Shown here piece by piece: positions 9,450-18,229 of a DNA stretch of 64,000 nucleotides. The notes below the pieces were generated by a model, which did no database searches, had not been told where the DNA came from, and saw only the letters and a list, made by a program, of their open reading frames with translations. Numbering within the stretch: the first letter of the stretch is position 1; every line of letters starts with the position of its first letter. A program made the translations under genes and the position numbers. Source of the stretch: Terriglobia bacterium (lineage in GTDB: Bacteria > Acidobacteriota > Terriglobia > Acidiferrales > UBA7541); NCBI GenBank assembly GCA_020073375.1, contig JAIQFG010000014.1, forward strand, positions 1-64,000. The letters are read 5' to 3'.

Positions 9450-9529
9450 CGTCATTCCGAGCGAAGCGGGGAATCCCTCTTCGATTTTAACGAAGGAAGG
9501 AAAGATTCCTCGCTTCGCTCGGAATGACG
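9450..9529. repeat. Inverted repeat with TCATTCCGAGCGAAGCG arms
   Basis: Arms of about 25 bases (9450-9475 and 9504-9529) are near-perfect reverse complements separated by about 28 bases. It lies in the panB-dinB gap and could fold into a long hairpin in the transcript. This family differs in sequence from the GTAG-headed repeats in the window. Confidence 0.8.
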
Positions 9530-9619
9530 GCGCTTTGGATTTTTTGTAATTAGAAAAGTAGCGACCCGCAAGGTTTCAGCTCGAACGCATCATTGCCAAT
9601 AATTTTCCGGAGGACACCG

Positions 9620-10132
9620 ATGGTAACGCCCGAACTGCTGCGCACCCTGTTCCAGTACAATCTGTGGGCCGATCTGCGCTTGCTGGACGCGTGCTCGTCG
9701 CTCACCAGCGAACAATTCACGCGCAATCTGGGATCGAGTTTCAGTTCCGTGCGCGATACCCTCGCGCACCTATACGGCGCGGAATGGGTGTGGAACGAGC
9801 GCATCCAGGGCCGTTCCCCCTCTTCGCTGGTTTCCGGGGCCGGATTTCCGGACCTCGCCACGGTGCGCGCGAAACTCGAGGAGATGGACCGCTACTACAT
9901 CGATTACGTTTCCAGGCTCTCGCAGCAGGATCTGGACGGCGTGATCCACTACAAGAGTTTCACGGGCGACCCGTTTTCCAACCCGCTCTGGCAATCGCTG
10001 CATCAGCTGACCAATCACGCGTCCTATCACCGCGGGCAGGTGACCACGATGTTGCGCCAGCTCGGCGTGAAACCCGTCTCCACGGACCTGATCGGCTTTT
10101 ATCGCGAACAGGCCGCGGCCGCGCGCGCCTGA
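9620..10132 (+). CDS. DinB-family protein
   Basis: 170 residues; the start at 9620 has GGAGG 6 bases upstream. The fold is the DinB four-helix bundle: helix 1 with LLRTLFQYNLWADLRLL, the first metal-ligand region TLAHLYGAEWVW, and the paired histidines of NHASYHRGQVTTML near residues 130-140. DinB-like proteins bind a metal through three histidines and often act as thiol-dependent transferases (bacillithiol S-transferase and relatives); many have no known substrate. It lies between panB and panC, 22 bases before panC, so it is probably cotranscribed with them. Confidence 0.85.
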   Translation: MVTPELLRTLFQYNLWADLRLLDACSSLTSEQFTRNLGSSFSSVRDTLAHLYGAEWVWNERIQGRSPSSLVSGAGFPDLATVRAKLEEMDRYYIDYVSRLSQQDLDGVIHYKSFTGDPFSNPLWQSLHQLTNHASYHRGQVTTMLRQLGVKPVSTDLIGFYREQAAAARA

Positions 10133-10154
10133 CGCGCATCACTCCCCGCGCAAA

Positions 10155-11027
10155 TTGGAAACCATCCACACCATCGAATGGATGAAACAAGTGTCCCGCC
10201 AGGCGCGCCTGGAAGGACGCGTGTCCGGTTTCGTCCCTACCATGGGCGCGCTGCATGAGGGGCACATGTCGCTGGTCCACGCAGCGCAGGCCGAATGCCG
10301 CCCGGTGATTGCGTCCATTTTTGTGAACCCAATGCAGTTTGGCCCTACGGAGGACTTGCAGAAATATCCGCGCACATTCGATGAGGATCGCAAGAAACTG
10401 GAAGGTGCAGGCGTGGATTATCTATTTGCGCCGGACGCTGCGGAAATCTACCCGCCGGGGTTCCGCACCTGGGTCAACGTCGAAGGCCTGTCGGGGGTTC
10501 TGGAAGGCAAATCGCGCCCCGGACATTTTCGCGGCGTCACGACCGTGGTGCTGAAGCTGCTGGAAATCGTGCAGCCGTCGAAAGCTTTTTTCGGGCGCAA
10601 GGACGCGCAGCAGGCGCGCATCATCCGGCAGATGGCGGGCGATCTGCATCTGGACGCGGAGATTGCCGTGCGTCCCATCGTGCGCGAGGCGGACGGGCTG
10701 GCGATGTCCTCACGCAATGCATACCTTGAGCCCGATGAGCGGCGCGCCGCGACGGTTCTGTTTCGCACGCTGGATGGCGCTCGCAAGTCCATCGATCGCG
10801 GCGAACGCGACGCGCTGCGCCTCACCGCTGCGATTCGCGACGCGCTGCGTGCCGAGCCCCTCGCCGATCCCGAATATGTGGCTCTGGTCGACGCGGAAAC
10901 GCTGGAGCCGGTGACGCGCCTGCGCGGCGCGTGCCTGGCATTGCTAGCCGTGAAAATCGGGGCGACGCGATTGATTGACAATTTGCTGATTGAGGAACGC
11001 GGCGGGGGATTCAACACAGAGCTTTGA
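10155..11027 (+). CDS. panC: Pantothenate synthetase (pantoate-beta-alanine ligase)
   Basis: 290 residues. It joins pantoate and beta-alanine using ATP via a pantoyl-adenylate. The start is a TTG codon at 10155: the resulting N-terminus METIHTIEWMK matches PanC proteins, whereas the first ATG (10182) would remove the first strand. Key motifs: PTMGALHEGHMSLV (ATP-binding HIGH-type), FVNPMQFGPTEDLQKYPRT, GHFRGVTTVV, FGRKDAQQ and READGLAMSSRNAYL. The TTG lies 22 bases after the dinB stop and has no clear ribosome-binding site, so translation may depend on the upstream gene. Confidence 0.96.
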   Translation: METIHTIEWMKQVSRQARLEGRVSGFVPTMGALHEGHMSLVHAAQAECRPVIASIFVNPMQFGPTEDLQKYPRTFDEDRKKLEGAGVDYLFAPDAAEIYPPGFRTWVNVEGLSGVLEGKSRPGHFRGVTTVVLKLLEIVQPSKAFFGRKDAQQARIIRQMAGDLHLDAEIAVRPIVREADGLAMSSRNAYLEPDERRAATVLFRTLDGARKSIDRGERDALRLTAAIRDALRAEPLADPEYVALVDAETLEPVTRLRGACLALLAVKIGATRLIDNLLIEERGGGFNTEL

Positions 11028-11036
11028 AGAGGTTTT

Positions 11037-11064
11037 AGTAGGACAGGCTGAAGCCTGTCCTACT
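11037..11064. repeat. GTAG-headed palindrome between panC and the peroxiredoxin gene
   Basis: A 28-base perfect palindrome, AGTAGGACAGGCT-GA-AGCCTGTCCTACT. It lies between two convergent genes and may act as a bidirectional transcript end. Its left-strand TAG is the stop codon of the peroxiredoxin gene. Confidence 0.9.
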
Positions 11065-11524
11065 GGAGCGCTTTCAGCGCTTCCACCACTTCCGCGGCGT
11101 GGCCTTTGGACTTGGCCGTTTCCCAGACTTTCTCGACTTTGCCGTCCGGGGCGATCAGCACGGTGCTGCGCACGATGCCCAGGTACGACTTTCCCAAGAA
11201 ACTTTTCATGCGGCGCGCGCCGTAGGCTTCGATGGCCTGGAATTCCGGATCGCTCAGTAGCGGAAAATTCAATTTCTGCTTGGCCTTGAATTTTGCCTGC
11301 GATTCGACCGTATCCGCGCTACAACCCAGCACGATGGCGTTCAATTTGTCGAGGTCCGCTTTCACGTCGCGGAACTCGATGGCTTCGATCGTGCATCCGG
11401 GCGTGCTGGCCTTGGGATAAAAATACAGCGCAACGTGCTTGCCGCGAAAATCCTGCAGTGAAACGTCGCGGCCGTCATCGCCCTTGAGGCGAAATGGCGG
11501 CGCCGGGTCTCCAACCTTCAGCAT
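11060..11524 (-). CDS. bcp: BCP/PrxQ-type thiol peroxidase
   Basis: 154 residues; the start at 11524 follows GGGAG. It is a thioredoxin-fold peroxidase: FRGKHVALYFYPKASTPGCT holds the peroxidatic cysteine C44 with the family TPGCT motif, and R107-region SFLGKSYLGIVRSTVLIAPDG closes the active site. In the classical two-Cys BCP the resolving cysteine is five residues after C44; here that position is I49. The only other cysteine is C68 (VLGCSADTVES). Either C68 or an external thiol would have to resolve the sulfenic acid. The stop codon TAG lies inside the palindrome at 11037-11064. Confidence 0.92.
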   Translation of the reverse strand: MLKVGDPAPPFRLKGDDGRDVSLQDFRGKHVALYFYPKASTPGCTIEAIEFRDVKADLDKLNAIVLGCSADTVESQAKFKAKQKLNFPLLSDPEFQAIEAYGARRMKSFLGKSYLGIVRSTVLIAPDGKVEKVWETAKSKGHAAEVVEALKALQ

Positions 11525-11584
11525 AAAAATACTCCCTTCCAAATCCTGGGCCGTTCACGAAGTGCTTTTGTGAGCCAGGGCCAG

Positions 11585-11685
11585 GTAGCACAGCCACTCC
11601 TGGCTGTGTGATTTTTGCAAACGTAGCCGGACGCGCGGCGTTTCTGGAATCTACAAAACCACACAGCCAGGAGTGGCTGTGCTAC
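11585..11685. repeat. GTAG-headed inverted pair, AGCACAGCCAC family
   Basis: GTAGCACAGCCACTCCTGGC (11585) and its reverse complement ending GCTAC (11685) flank a 45-base centre; each arm is itself a hairpin (GCCACTCCTGGC). The element starts 5 bases after the gatB stop codon and lies upstream of the peroxiredoxin gene. Confidence 0.9.
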
Positions 11686-11690
11686 CAATA

Positions 11691-13175
11691 TCACGCCAGC
11701 AATCGTTTCAGGGTGTCGTTCACGGTCTGCGGGTTGGCCTGGCCGCGCGAAGCGCGCATCACCTGGCCGACGAAAAATTTGAATACGCCTTCGTTGCCGG
11801 CGCGGTATTTCGCCAGGTTGTCCGGATTCTTCTCGATCACTTCGCGGCACCAGCGCTCGATTTCGCCCGTGTCGCTCACCTGGCTGAATCCTTCGGCCGC
11901 GATGATTTCGGCCGCCGGCTTCCCGGTTTCAAACATGCGCGCGAACACTTTTTTGCCCGTTGCAGCGTTGATTTCGCTGCTCTCGACCTTGGCAATCAGC
12001 GCCGCAAGCTCTTTCGGGTTCAAGGGGCTTTCGGTGATTTCCTTGCCTGCGTCTTTCAACAGGCGCAGCAGTTCGCCCTGAATCCAGTTGGCCGCGGGTT
12101 TGGCCGGGGCGCCCGCTCCGGCAACGGCTTCGAAATAGTCCGCCAGCTCGCGCGTGGAGGTGAGCACTTCGGCGTCGTAGGGCGTGATGCCGAACTCGCG
12201 CACGAAGCGCTTGCGCCGCGCCTCGGGGAGCTCGGGCATGGCCGCGGCGATTTCATCGCGCCACGCAGCGCTCACGCGCAGCGGGAGCAGATCGGGCTCC
12301 GGAAAATAGCGGTAATCGTGCGCGAATTCCTTCGAGCGCATGGCTTCCGTGCGGCCCTCGCCCACGTTCCAAAGCCGCGTTTCCTGCGCGATCCTTCCGC
12401 CCGACTCCAGCGTCGCAATTTGCCGTTCGATCTCGTATTCCAGCGCCTTCTGCAGGTAGCGGAACGAATTCAGGTTCTTCACTTCCGCTTTTGTGCCGAA
12501 TTTTTCCGCGCCGCGCTTGCGCACGCTGATGTTGGCGTCGCACCGCAAGGAGCCTTCCTCCATGTTGCAGTCGCTGACTTCGGTGAAGAGCATTACCTGC
12601 TTCAGCGCCGTCAGGTAGGCGTGCGCCTCGGTCGGCGAGCGCAGGTCCGGCTCGGAAACGATTTCCGCCAGCGGCGTGCCGCCGCGGTTGTAGTCCACGT
12701 AGCTTTTTTCGGCCGAGTCGGGAAAGCCTTCGTGCAGATTTTTCGCCGCGTCGTCTTCCAGGTGCAGGCGCGTGATGCCGATGCGCTTGATCTGGCCGTC
12801 GTGCTCGATTTCCAGCCAACCGGCCTTGGCCAGCGGCAGCTCGTACATCGAAATCTGGTAGCCCTTCGGCAGGTCGGGATAAAAATAGTTCTTGCGCGCG
12901 AAGCGCGAACTTTCCTGCACTTGCAAATTCAGCGCCAGCGAAGCGCGAATCCCCAATTCGACCGCGTGCTTGTTCAGCACCGGCAGGGCTCCGGGCATGC
13001 CGAGGCATACCGGGCAGGTATTGGAATTTGGGGGATCGCCGAATTTGGTGGAGCATGCGCAGAACGCCTTGGTCGCGGTCTTCAGTTGCACGTGGACTTC
13101 AAGGCCGATGACCGGTTCGTATCCGGCCATGATTTCCGGAGAGACGGTGATCTCGTTTTGCGCCGGCTTCGCCAT
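11691..13175 (-). CDS. gatB: Asp-tRNA(Asn)/Glu-tRNA(Gln) amidotransferase subunit B
   Basis: 494 residues. GatB is the kinase/tRNA-binding subunit of GatCAB, which converts misacylated Glu-tRNA(Gln) or Asp-tRNA(Asn) to the cognate amide form. Visible: YEPVIGLEVHVQL, the four zinc-binding cysteines (C39, C41, C54, C57), KNYFYPDLPKGYQISMYE, RLHLEDDAAKN, SYVDYNRGGTPLAEIVSEPD, and the C-terminal YqeY-like tail that contacts tRNA. Neither 13175 nor the alternative ATG at 13130 (which starts MAGYEPVIGLEVH, the more typical N-terminus) has a ribosome site. gatA and gatC are not adjacent. Confidence 0.96.
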   Translation of the reverse strand: MAKPAQNEITVSPEIMAGYEPVIGLEVHVQLKTATKAFCACSTKFGDPPNSNTCPVCLGMPGALPVLNKHAVELGIRASLALNLQVQESSRFARKNYFYPDLPKGYQISMYELPLAKAGWLEIEHDGQIKRIGITRLHLEDDAAKNLHEGFPDSAEKSYVDYNRGGTPLAEIVSEPDLRSPTEAHAYLTALKQVMLFTEVSDCNMEEGSLRCDANISVRKRGAEKFGTKAEVKNLNSFRYLQKALEYEIERQIATLESGGRIAQETRLWNVGEGRTEAMRSKEFAHDYRYFPEPDLLPLRVSAAWRDEIAAAMPELPEARRKRFVREFGITPYDAEVLTSTRELADYFEAVAGAGAPAKPAANWIQGELLRLLKDAGKEITESPLNPKELAALIAKVESSEINAATGKKVFARMFETGKPAAEIIAAEGFSQVSDTGEIERWCREVIEKNPDNLAKYRAGNEGVFKFFVGQVMRASRGQANPQTVNDTLKRLLA

Positions 13176-13187
13176 GGGAGTGGCAGA

Positions 13188-13193
13188 TTATAT
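13188..13193 (-). promoter_or_regulatory. Candidate -10 close to gatB
   Basis: The minus strand reads TATAAT here, only about 13 bases before the ATG at 13175. If used, the leader would be only a few bases long, or the true start is the internal ATG at 13130. No consensus -35 is seen. Confidence 0.3.
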
Positions 13194-13227
13194 CATCCGA
13201 ATCGGTGAACGTGCAGGGGCGGCTTTT

Positions 13228-13308
13228 GTAAGACAGACACTCTTGTCTGCCCGGTTTAGATTCTCATTGCGCCGCACCAAACCGGACAGACAAGAGTGCC
13301 TGTCCTAC
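13228..13308. repeat. Inverted pair of the GACAGACACTCTTGTCTG family
   Basis: GTAAGACAGACACTCTTGTC and a reverse-complement copy ending GTCCTAC flank a spacer. Each arm contains a GACA..TGTC hairpin. It lies between gatB and the divergent secreted-protein gene; the rest of 13309-13506 shows no other element I can support. Confidence 0.8.
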
Positions 13309-13506
13309 TAATCCTTACTTCCCTGCTGTCATATAGTTACCGGTGAGTGCACGGTTGTGCATGACATACAGAGACATTTCGCGAAAATCCGTGTTCAATG
13401 ATATGAATGGGGCCGTGACCGGGTAAATCACCGCCCGGAAACTACCGCCGCTTGAATTCCGAACCATGAAGTCCACGGATCAAGCGCCTGCATGGAGGGA
13501 CAGATC

Positions 13507-14691
13507 ATGCGACGAATCCTGAATACACGAAATCTCTTCCTGATGTTCCTGCTATTGCTTGTTCCGGCCGCGTCGTTTGCGCAAGTGGCTGTCTCCATCC
13601 GGATCGGCCCGCCGGCCCTGCCCGTTTACACGCAGCCGCCCTGTCCGGGCGACGGTTATCTGTGGACGCCCGGGTATTGGGCCTATGGAGCCGCCGATTA
13701 CTACTGGGTTCCCGGCGTGTGGGTCAGGCCGCCGCGAGTGGGCGTGCTCTGGACTCCGGGCTATTGGGGATTTGAGCGCGGATTTTACCGCTGGCATTTG
13801 GGCTATTGGGGGCCGCACGTCGGATTCTATGGCGGCATAAATTACGGATTCGGTTACGGCGGCGTCGGATTCTGGGGCGGACGCTGGGCCGGCGAACGTT
13901 TCGAGTACAACACCGCCGTGGTCAACGTGAACCGCACGGTTGTCCGCAACGTGTATGAGGACCGCACCGTCATCAACAACACGACGGTAAACAACAATCA
14001 TTACAGTTTCAACGGCCAGGGCGGAGCGACGGCGCGGCCTACCTCTAGCGAACAGGCGGCCGAGCACGAAAATCATTTCCAGCCCACGTCCAATCAGATG
14101 TCCCATGAACACGACGCCGGCCAGGACAAAAGCCAGTTTGCGTCCGCGAATCATGGTCAACCCGGCACCATGGCCATGGACTCGGTCAACGGGCGCCGCT
14201 ACAACCAGCAGGGGCGCGTCGCCAATGGCATTTCCTCAGGACAAATGACAGCCGGCGAAACCAAGAACATCGAGGGGCGCGAAGCGAACTTGAACAAGGA
14301 AATTCGCAACGATCGCGCAGCCAACGGCGGCACGCTCACGCCGCAGGAGCGCCGGCAGGTGAACGGCCAGCAGAATAACCTGAGCAAATCGATCTACGAC
14401 GACAAGCACAACGGCAACACCGCGCAATACGGCAACAACGAAGCGGGCGCGCGCCGCAACCTGCAGCAGCAGCGCATCGCCAACGGCGTTGCCAGCGGGC
14501 AGATGTCCCCCTCGGAAGCAGCCAAAGCCGAGGGGCGCGAGCAGAATATCAACGGCCACATCGCCGCTGATCGCGCCGCTAACGGCGGAAAACTGACGCC
14601 GCAGGAAAAACAGAACATCAATAGAAGGCAGAATGGCGCCAGCCGCCAGATCCATGAGGAGAAGCACAACGGCAAGACCGCGCCGCGCTAG
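13507..14691 (+). CDS. Secreted YXWGXW-type protein with a duplicated C-terminal repeat
   Basis: 394 residues. The start at 13507 is preceded by GGAGGGA at 6 bases; the ATG at 13492 overlaps that site. A signal peptide ends at AASFAQ. Residues about 45-125 carry aromatic repeats of the form WTPGYWAYG, WVPGVWVRP, WTPGYWGFERG and WHLGYWGP, followed by a Gly/Tyr-rich segment and an Asn-rich NNTTVNNNHY stretch. The C-terminal half has two copies of a roughly 75-residue unit (RVANGISSGQMTAGE... and RIANGVASGQMSPSE..., each ending in KHNG). The family is common in Acidobacteria and Proteobacteria; the function is unknown. A surface or periplasmic role is inferred. Confidence 0.75.
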   Translation: MRRILNTRNLFLMFLLLLVPAASFAQVAVSIRIGPPALPVYTQPPCPGDGYLWTPGYWAYGAADYYWVPGVWVRPPRVGVLWTPGYWGFERGFYRWHLGYWGPHVGFYGGINYGFGYGGVGFWGGRWAGERFEYNTAVVNVNRTVVRNVYEDRTVINNTTVNNNHYSFNGQGGATARPTSSEQAAEHENHFQPTSNQMSHEHDAGQDKSQFASANHGQPGTMAMDSVNGRRYNQQGRVANGISSGQMTAGETKNIEGREANLNKEIRNDRAANGGTLTPQERRQVNGQQNNLSKSIYDDKHNGNTAQYGNNEAGARRNLQQQRIANGVASGQMSPSEAAKAEGREQNINGHIAADRAANGGKLTPQEKQNINRRQNGASRQIHEEKHNGKTAPR

Positions 14692-14711
14692 AAGCGCGAC
14701 GCCCTAAGTTT

Positions 14712-14739
14712 GTAACGCCCGCCTGAAGGCGGGCGCTAC
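14712..14739. repeat. Palindrome GTAACGCCCGCC-TGAA-GGCGGGCGCTAC
   Basis: A 12-base arm palindrome between convergent genes, of the same family as the pair at 27049-27113. It may serve as a transcript end for both genes. A second hairpin, GGGGCACGGCA with its complement, lies at 14760-14795. Confidence 0.85.
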
Positions 14740-14831
14740 ATCATCCGGTTCTCGCAGTTGTGGGGGCACGGCACGGGCGATGCCGTGCCCCTACGATTTT
14801 CCGCGCCGCGACTTTCGCCCACGGACGCGCT

Positions 14832-16994
14832 TTACTCGCGCCGCGTCGTGTACTTCACGCCGATGCGGAACTCCCTCCCCAGCGCCGGATACCCGTACGC
14901 ATCCTGATACTGCTTATCGGCAAGATTCGCGATGCGCCCGTACACGCTGAAGCCGCGCGATACGTTGTAGGAAGCCGCCAAGTCGAACCGCGCGTATCCG
15001 GGATTTATGATTTGGCCCGGATAGTTGTAATCAAATCGTTCGCCCGTGAAATATCCGCTGAGGTTCCAGTTCATCCGCAGAAAGGTGGCATTGAGCATCG
15101 CGTTTCCGGAATTTACGGGCCTGCGCAGCAGGCGGCTGCCGGGAAGGTAATTGGGATCGAGGTTGACGGGATCGGTGGGCGCGGAAAGCGTACGAGTGGA
15201 GTCGTACGTGTAATTCGCGCTGGCACTCAGCCAGTGCGTGACGCGCGCCTCGCCGGAAAAATTCGCGCCGCGGGCGCGCGCCAGGTTGGTATTAAAAAAT
15301 GTTCCGCAAAACGTCGCCGGATCCGATTGAAAACTGATGATGTCCCGGAAGCGGCTGTCGAAATAGTCCACTGTCACGCGCAAGCGGTCGGAAGCGAGCT
15401 TTTGCTCGACGCCCGCGTGCACCGTCCGGCTTCGCTCCGGGGACAAATCGGGATTCCCCGTGAAGCAGGGATCGGTGCCGAAGGTCTGATCGAACCGCGG
15501 CTCGACGATTCCCTGGCCGTAGGAAGCGCGCAGGCGGGTGTCGCCAAAGGCGCCCTGCGCGATTCGCAACGCATAAGACGCGCCCGCGCGAGGCACCACG
15601 CGGGTTCCGAAATCGGCGTTGTCGTCCGCGCGCACGCCCGCGCTGAGTGTCAGCCGCGCCGCCGGCTGCCAGCGGGCATCGAGAAAGCCCGCCTGGTTGT
15701 TGCGCCGCGCGTGGAATCCGATGTAGCTGATGAATCCGTTTTCCACTTCGTATTCGTATCCGGCGGTAATTCCGATTGCTTTGACCAGATACGAGGATTG
15801 TCCCGCGAACCGGGAGCGGTTGTATTGGTAGAGCGTGTCGCCGAATGAGCCGTGGTTCAGCTCGCGAAAGTAAAACTCCGTGCCGTTCATTTGATGATGC
15901 CAGCGCGGGCCGGTGGTGAACTCGGTGTGAAGACTCGCGGTGAAATTGTGCAGGCCGATGCTGTCGGTGGGATTGGCGGGCGCGAGCAGCGTCTGGCCGG
16001 GCGTTCCGGCGGCGCTGACGTTGTCGCGCAGGGAAAGACCGGCCCGCGCGGTGTCGGAAAATTTCCAGCCGAAATTTCCGGAAAGGGTGCGGTCGCGAAA
16101 GGCGTCGTTGACGCCTTGTCCCGCGGTTTCCAGGTCGGAAACGCCGGCGGAATAGTCAAATCGGTCGAGCAGCCCGGAAAGTTGCGCGCCGCCGCGGCGG
16201 CTGGCGAAATTGCCGCCGTCGGCGAACGCGGTAAATTCCGGGACGCGCATCGTGCCGCGGTGCGTGAAAATCTGAATCACGCCGTCCATGGCGTCCGAAC
16301 CGTACAGCGCGCTTTCCGCCCCGTGAACGACTTCAATTTTGTCGATATTGTCCGGAGTGAAGTCGGAAAAATCGATGAAGCCTCCGGGCGTGTTGAGCGG
16401 CGCGCCGTCCAGCAGCACTTTTGTGTAGTTCGAGTTGCCGCCGTCGAGAAACAGCGATGCCGAGCCGCCCTCCGGCCCCGTGCGCCCCAGGCTGAATCCG
16501 GCCTGCGTGGCCAGCAAATCGGGAAGCGACGTGGCCACGCGTTGCTCGATCTGTTCGCGCGTGAGAATCGTGGCCGGAGCCGCCGAGGACTCCGCGTCCA
16601 GCGGCAGCGTCTGCGCGGTGACGACCACTTTCGAGGAGAGCGGCTCGAGCGCCATGCGGACTTGCAGGTCGCGCGTTTCTCCCCCGGCGATGGATATCTC
16701 CTGGTCGATCCGCGAGAGCGAATCGTGCGAAATCGTGACATGATAACGGCCCACGGGAAGCGTGAGCGCGAACGTGCCGTCGCTCGCGGAAACTCCGCGA
16801 ACCGCTTCGCCGGTCGCGGGAATCGGTTCGGCGCTGATGCGCGCCCCGGCGATCACCGCGCCGCGAGGATCGGTGACGGTACCGGTAAGTTTTCCAGTGT
16901 TTTGGTTTTGAGCGGATGCGAATTGCGCGAACAAAAACAAGCTGAAGCAAGCGAAGGAAAATCGTTGCAGGAAAACACGTACTGAAAAGCGCAT
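14832..16994 (-). CDS. TonB-dependent vitamin B12 receptor (BtuB-like)
   Basis: 720 residues. A signal peptide (ends ASAQ) is followed by a carboxypeptidase-regulatory-like beta domain (about 33-115), a plug domain (about 135-245: ATILTREQIEQRVATSLPDLL, VLLDGAPLNTPGG, IEVVHGAESALYGSDAMDGVI) and a 22-strand-type barrel to the C-terminus. It would import a ligand across the outer membrane with TonB energy. The ligand is assigned from context: a cobalamin riboswitch lies directly upstream and btuFCD precede it on the same strand. No classical N-terminal TonB box is obvious before the extra domain, as is usual for this two-domain group. Confidence 0.88.
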   Translation of the reverse strand: MRFSVRVFLQRFSFACFSLFLFAQFASAQNQNTGKLTGTVTDPRGAVIAGARISAEPIPATGEAVRGVSASDGTFALTLPVGRYHVTISHDSLSRIDQEISIAGGETRDLQVRMALEPLSSKVVVTAQTLPLDAESSAAPATILTREQIEQRVATSLPDLLATQAGFSLGRTGPEGGSASLFLDGGNSNYTKVLLDGAPLNTPGGFIDFSDFTPDNIDKIEVVHGAESALYGSDAMDGVIQIFTHRGTMRVPEFTAFADGGNFASRRGGAQLSGLLDRFDYSAGVSDLETAGQGVNDAFRDRTLSGNFGWKFSDTARAGLSLRDNVSAAGTPGQTLLAPANPTDSIGLHNFTASLHTEFTTGPRWHHQMNGTEFYFRELNHGSFGDTLYQYNRSRFAGQSSYLVKAIGITAGYEYEVENGFISYIGFHARRNNQAGFLDARWQPAARLTLSAGVRADDNADFGTRVVPRAGASYALRIAQGAFGDTRLRASYGQGIVEPRFDQTFGTDPCFTGNPDLSPERSRTVHAGVEQKLASDRLRVTVDYFDSRFRDIISFQSDPATFCGTFFNTNLARARGANFSGEARVTHWLSASANYTYDSTRTLSAPTDPVNLDPNYLPGSRLLRRPVNSGNAMLNATFLRMNWNLSGYFTGERFDYNYPGQIINPGYARFDLAASYNVSRGFSVYGRIANLADKQYQDAYGYPALGREFRIGVKYTTRRE

Positions 16995-17071
16995 GTGGAG
17001 CCTCCTCTCCCGACTCGCGCGGGAGGTAAAGGTTGTCCGCGTGGCCGGGATCGTTTCCGGCTATCGCGGTT

Positions 17072-17222
17072 GCAGGCTCCGTCGGTCTCCTGGCTCGGCG
17101 GCAACGCGCCGCGCGGCCTTCCCGTCCCAAGCGATCGGGGCAGTGGCACGCGCGGAATTTTTTCCGCCTTACAGTCGCGCGGCGGCGACGGGTTTGCACC
17201 GTCTTCCCGGCGCGGAGTCTGC
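17072..17222 (-). ncRNA. Cobalamin riboswitch (long, class-I-like) of the TonB receptor
   Basis: On the minus strand the order of conserved segments is CCGGGAAGACGGTGCAAACC, GCGACTGTAAGG, the B12 box GCCACTGCCCC (about 17136-17147), GGGACGGGAAGG, and GAGCCAGGAGACC (17083-17097). Closing stem P1 pairs 17213-17222 with 17072-17081 (9 of 10 pairs). This is the full adenosylcobalamin-type architecture. It ends about 75 bases before the receptor ATG; no terminator hairpin with a T-run follows, so control of translation is more likely than termination. Confidence 0.92.
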
Positions 17223-17328
17223 GTGGATGGTGGCGAAACGGCGGCGTCCCCGCATGGCGAAGGCGCTGCAATTCCGGGTGAACGAACTCGCGGAGCGCCC
17301 GTACCGGCGCGCGCCGCATAAAAAAGTT

Positions 17329-18207
17329 TTACATCGCGTCCTCGCCGCGCCGGGCGCGCAAATTCACGCGCGGCCTGCCGGCCGGGCCGACTTCCACGTC
17401 CAGCGGCGCTTCAAACACCTGCTCGAGCAAATCCGCCTGATACACGGCGGCAGGAGTCCCCACGCGCAGGCAACGCCCGTGCTGCAGGAGCACGACCTGA
17501 TCCGCAAACTCGGCCGCCAGAGCCAGTTCGTGCGTCACCACCACCACGGCGTAGCGATTTTCCTGCGCCAGTTGCCGTAGCCGCTCGAGCAATTCCACCT
17601 GCGCGCCGATGTCCAGGTGCAGCGTGGGCTCGTCGAGCAGAATCAGCCGCGGCTGCTGCGCCAGCGCCCGCGCCAGAATCACGCGTTGTTTTTCGCCGCC
17701 GGAAAGTTCCCCGATCGTGCGCCCGGAAAGGTGATCGGCGCCCACTTGCGCCAGGGCGTTGTGCGCGATCTCAATATCCTCCTTGGTCGCGAATCGCAGC
17801 GCGCGCCCGTAGGGATAGCGCCCCTGCAGCACAAAATCCCCGGCCAGCGCCGGATACACCACGGGACTTTCCTGATGCACCACGGCAATGCGCTGCGCCC
17901 GCGTGCGCACGTCGAGCCGGCTGGTTTCCTCGCCGTCCAGTTCCACGCGCCCGGAAAGCGGCGCGATCGTTCCGGAAATCAGCCGCAGCAGCGTGGATTT
18001 TCCGCTGGCGTTGGGACCCAGAATGGCCACCAGTTCGCGTTCATGCGCCTGAAAGCTGGTCGCGGCAAGTGTAAACGTGGGCGCCGCTTGTGCCTCCGGG
18101 GAGTACGCGTAGCTGGCCTGCTCGACATTCAGCCGCTCGGTGCGCGCGCCGTTCGGCGATGCGCCGCGATCGCCCGTGGCGTGCGTCGATGTGTCGGAAG
18201 GGCTCAC
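17329..18207 (-). CDS. btuD: Cobalamin ABC transporter ATP-binding protein
   Basis: 292 residues, GTG start. A short variable N-terminus is followed by an ABC ATPase of the iron/B12 importer group: Walker [10 protein letters not shown] (64-72), Q-loop Q112, signature LSGGEKQ (168-174), Walker B LILLDEPT (188-195) and the switch histidine in VVVTHEL. It hydrolyses ATP to drive the BtuC permease. It starts 22 bases after btuC. The ligand is inferred from the two cobalamin riboswitches in the locus. The ribosome site is weak (GGAAA), so coupling to btuC is likely. Confidence 0.9.
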   Translation of the reverse strand: MSPSDTSTHATGDRGASPNGARTERLNVEQASYAYSPEAQAAPTFTLAATSFQAHERELVAILGPNASGKSTLLRLISGTIAPLSGRVELDGEETSRLDVRTRAQRIAVVHQESPVVYPALAGDFVLQGRYPYGRALRFATKEDIEIAHNALAQVGADHLSGRTIGELSGGEKQRVILARALAQQPRLILLDEPTLHLDIGAQVELLERLRQLAQENRYAVVVVTHELALAAEFADQVVLLQHGRCLRVGTPAAVYQADLLEQVFEAPLDVEVGPAGRPRVNLRARRGEDAM

Positions 18208-18229
18208 CGAATTTTCCTTTTCGGGCTGC

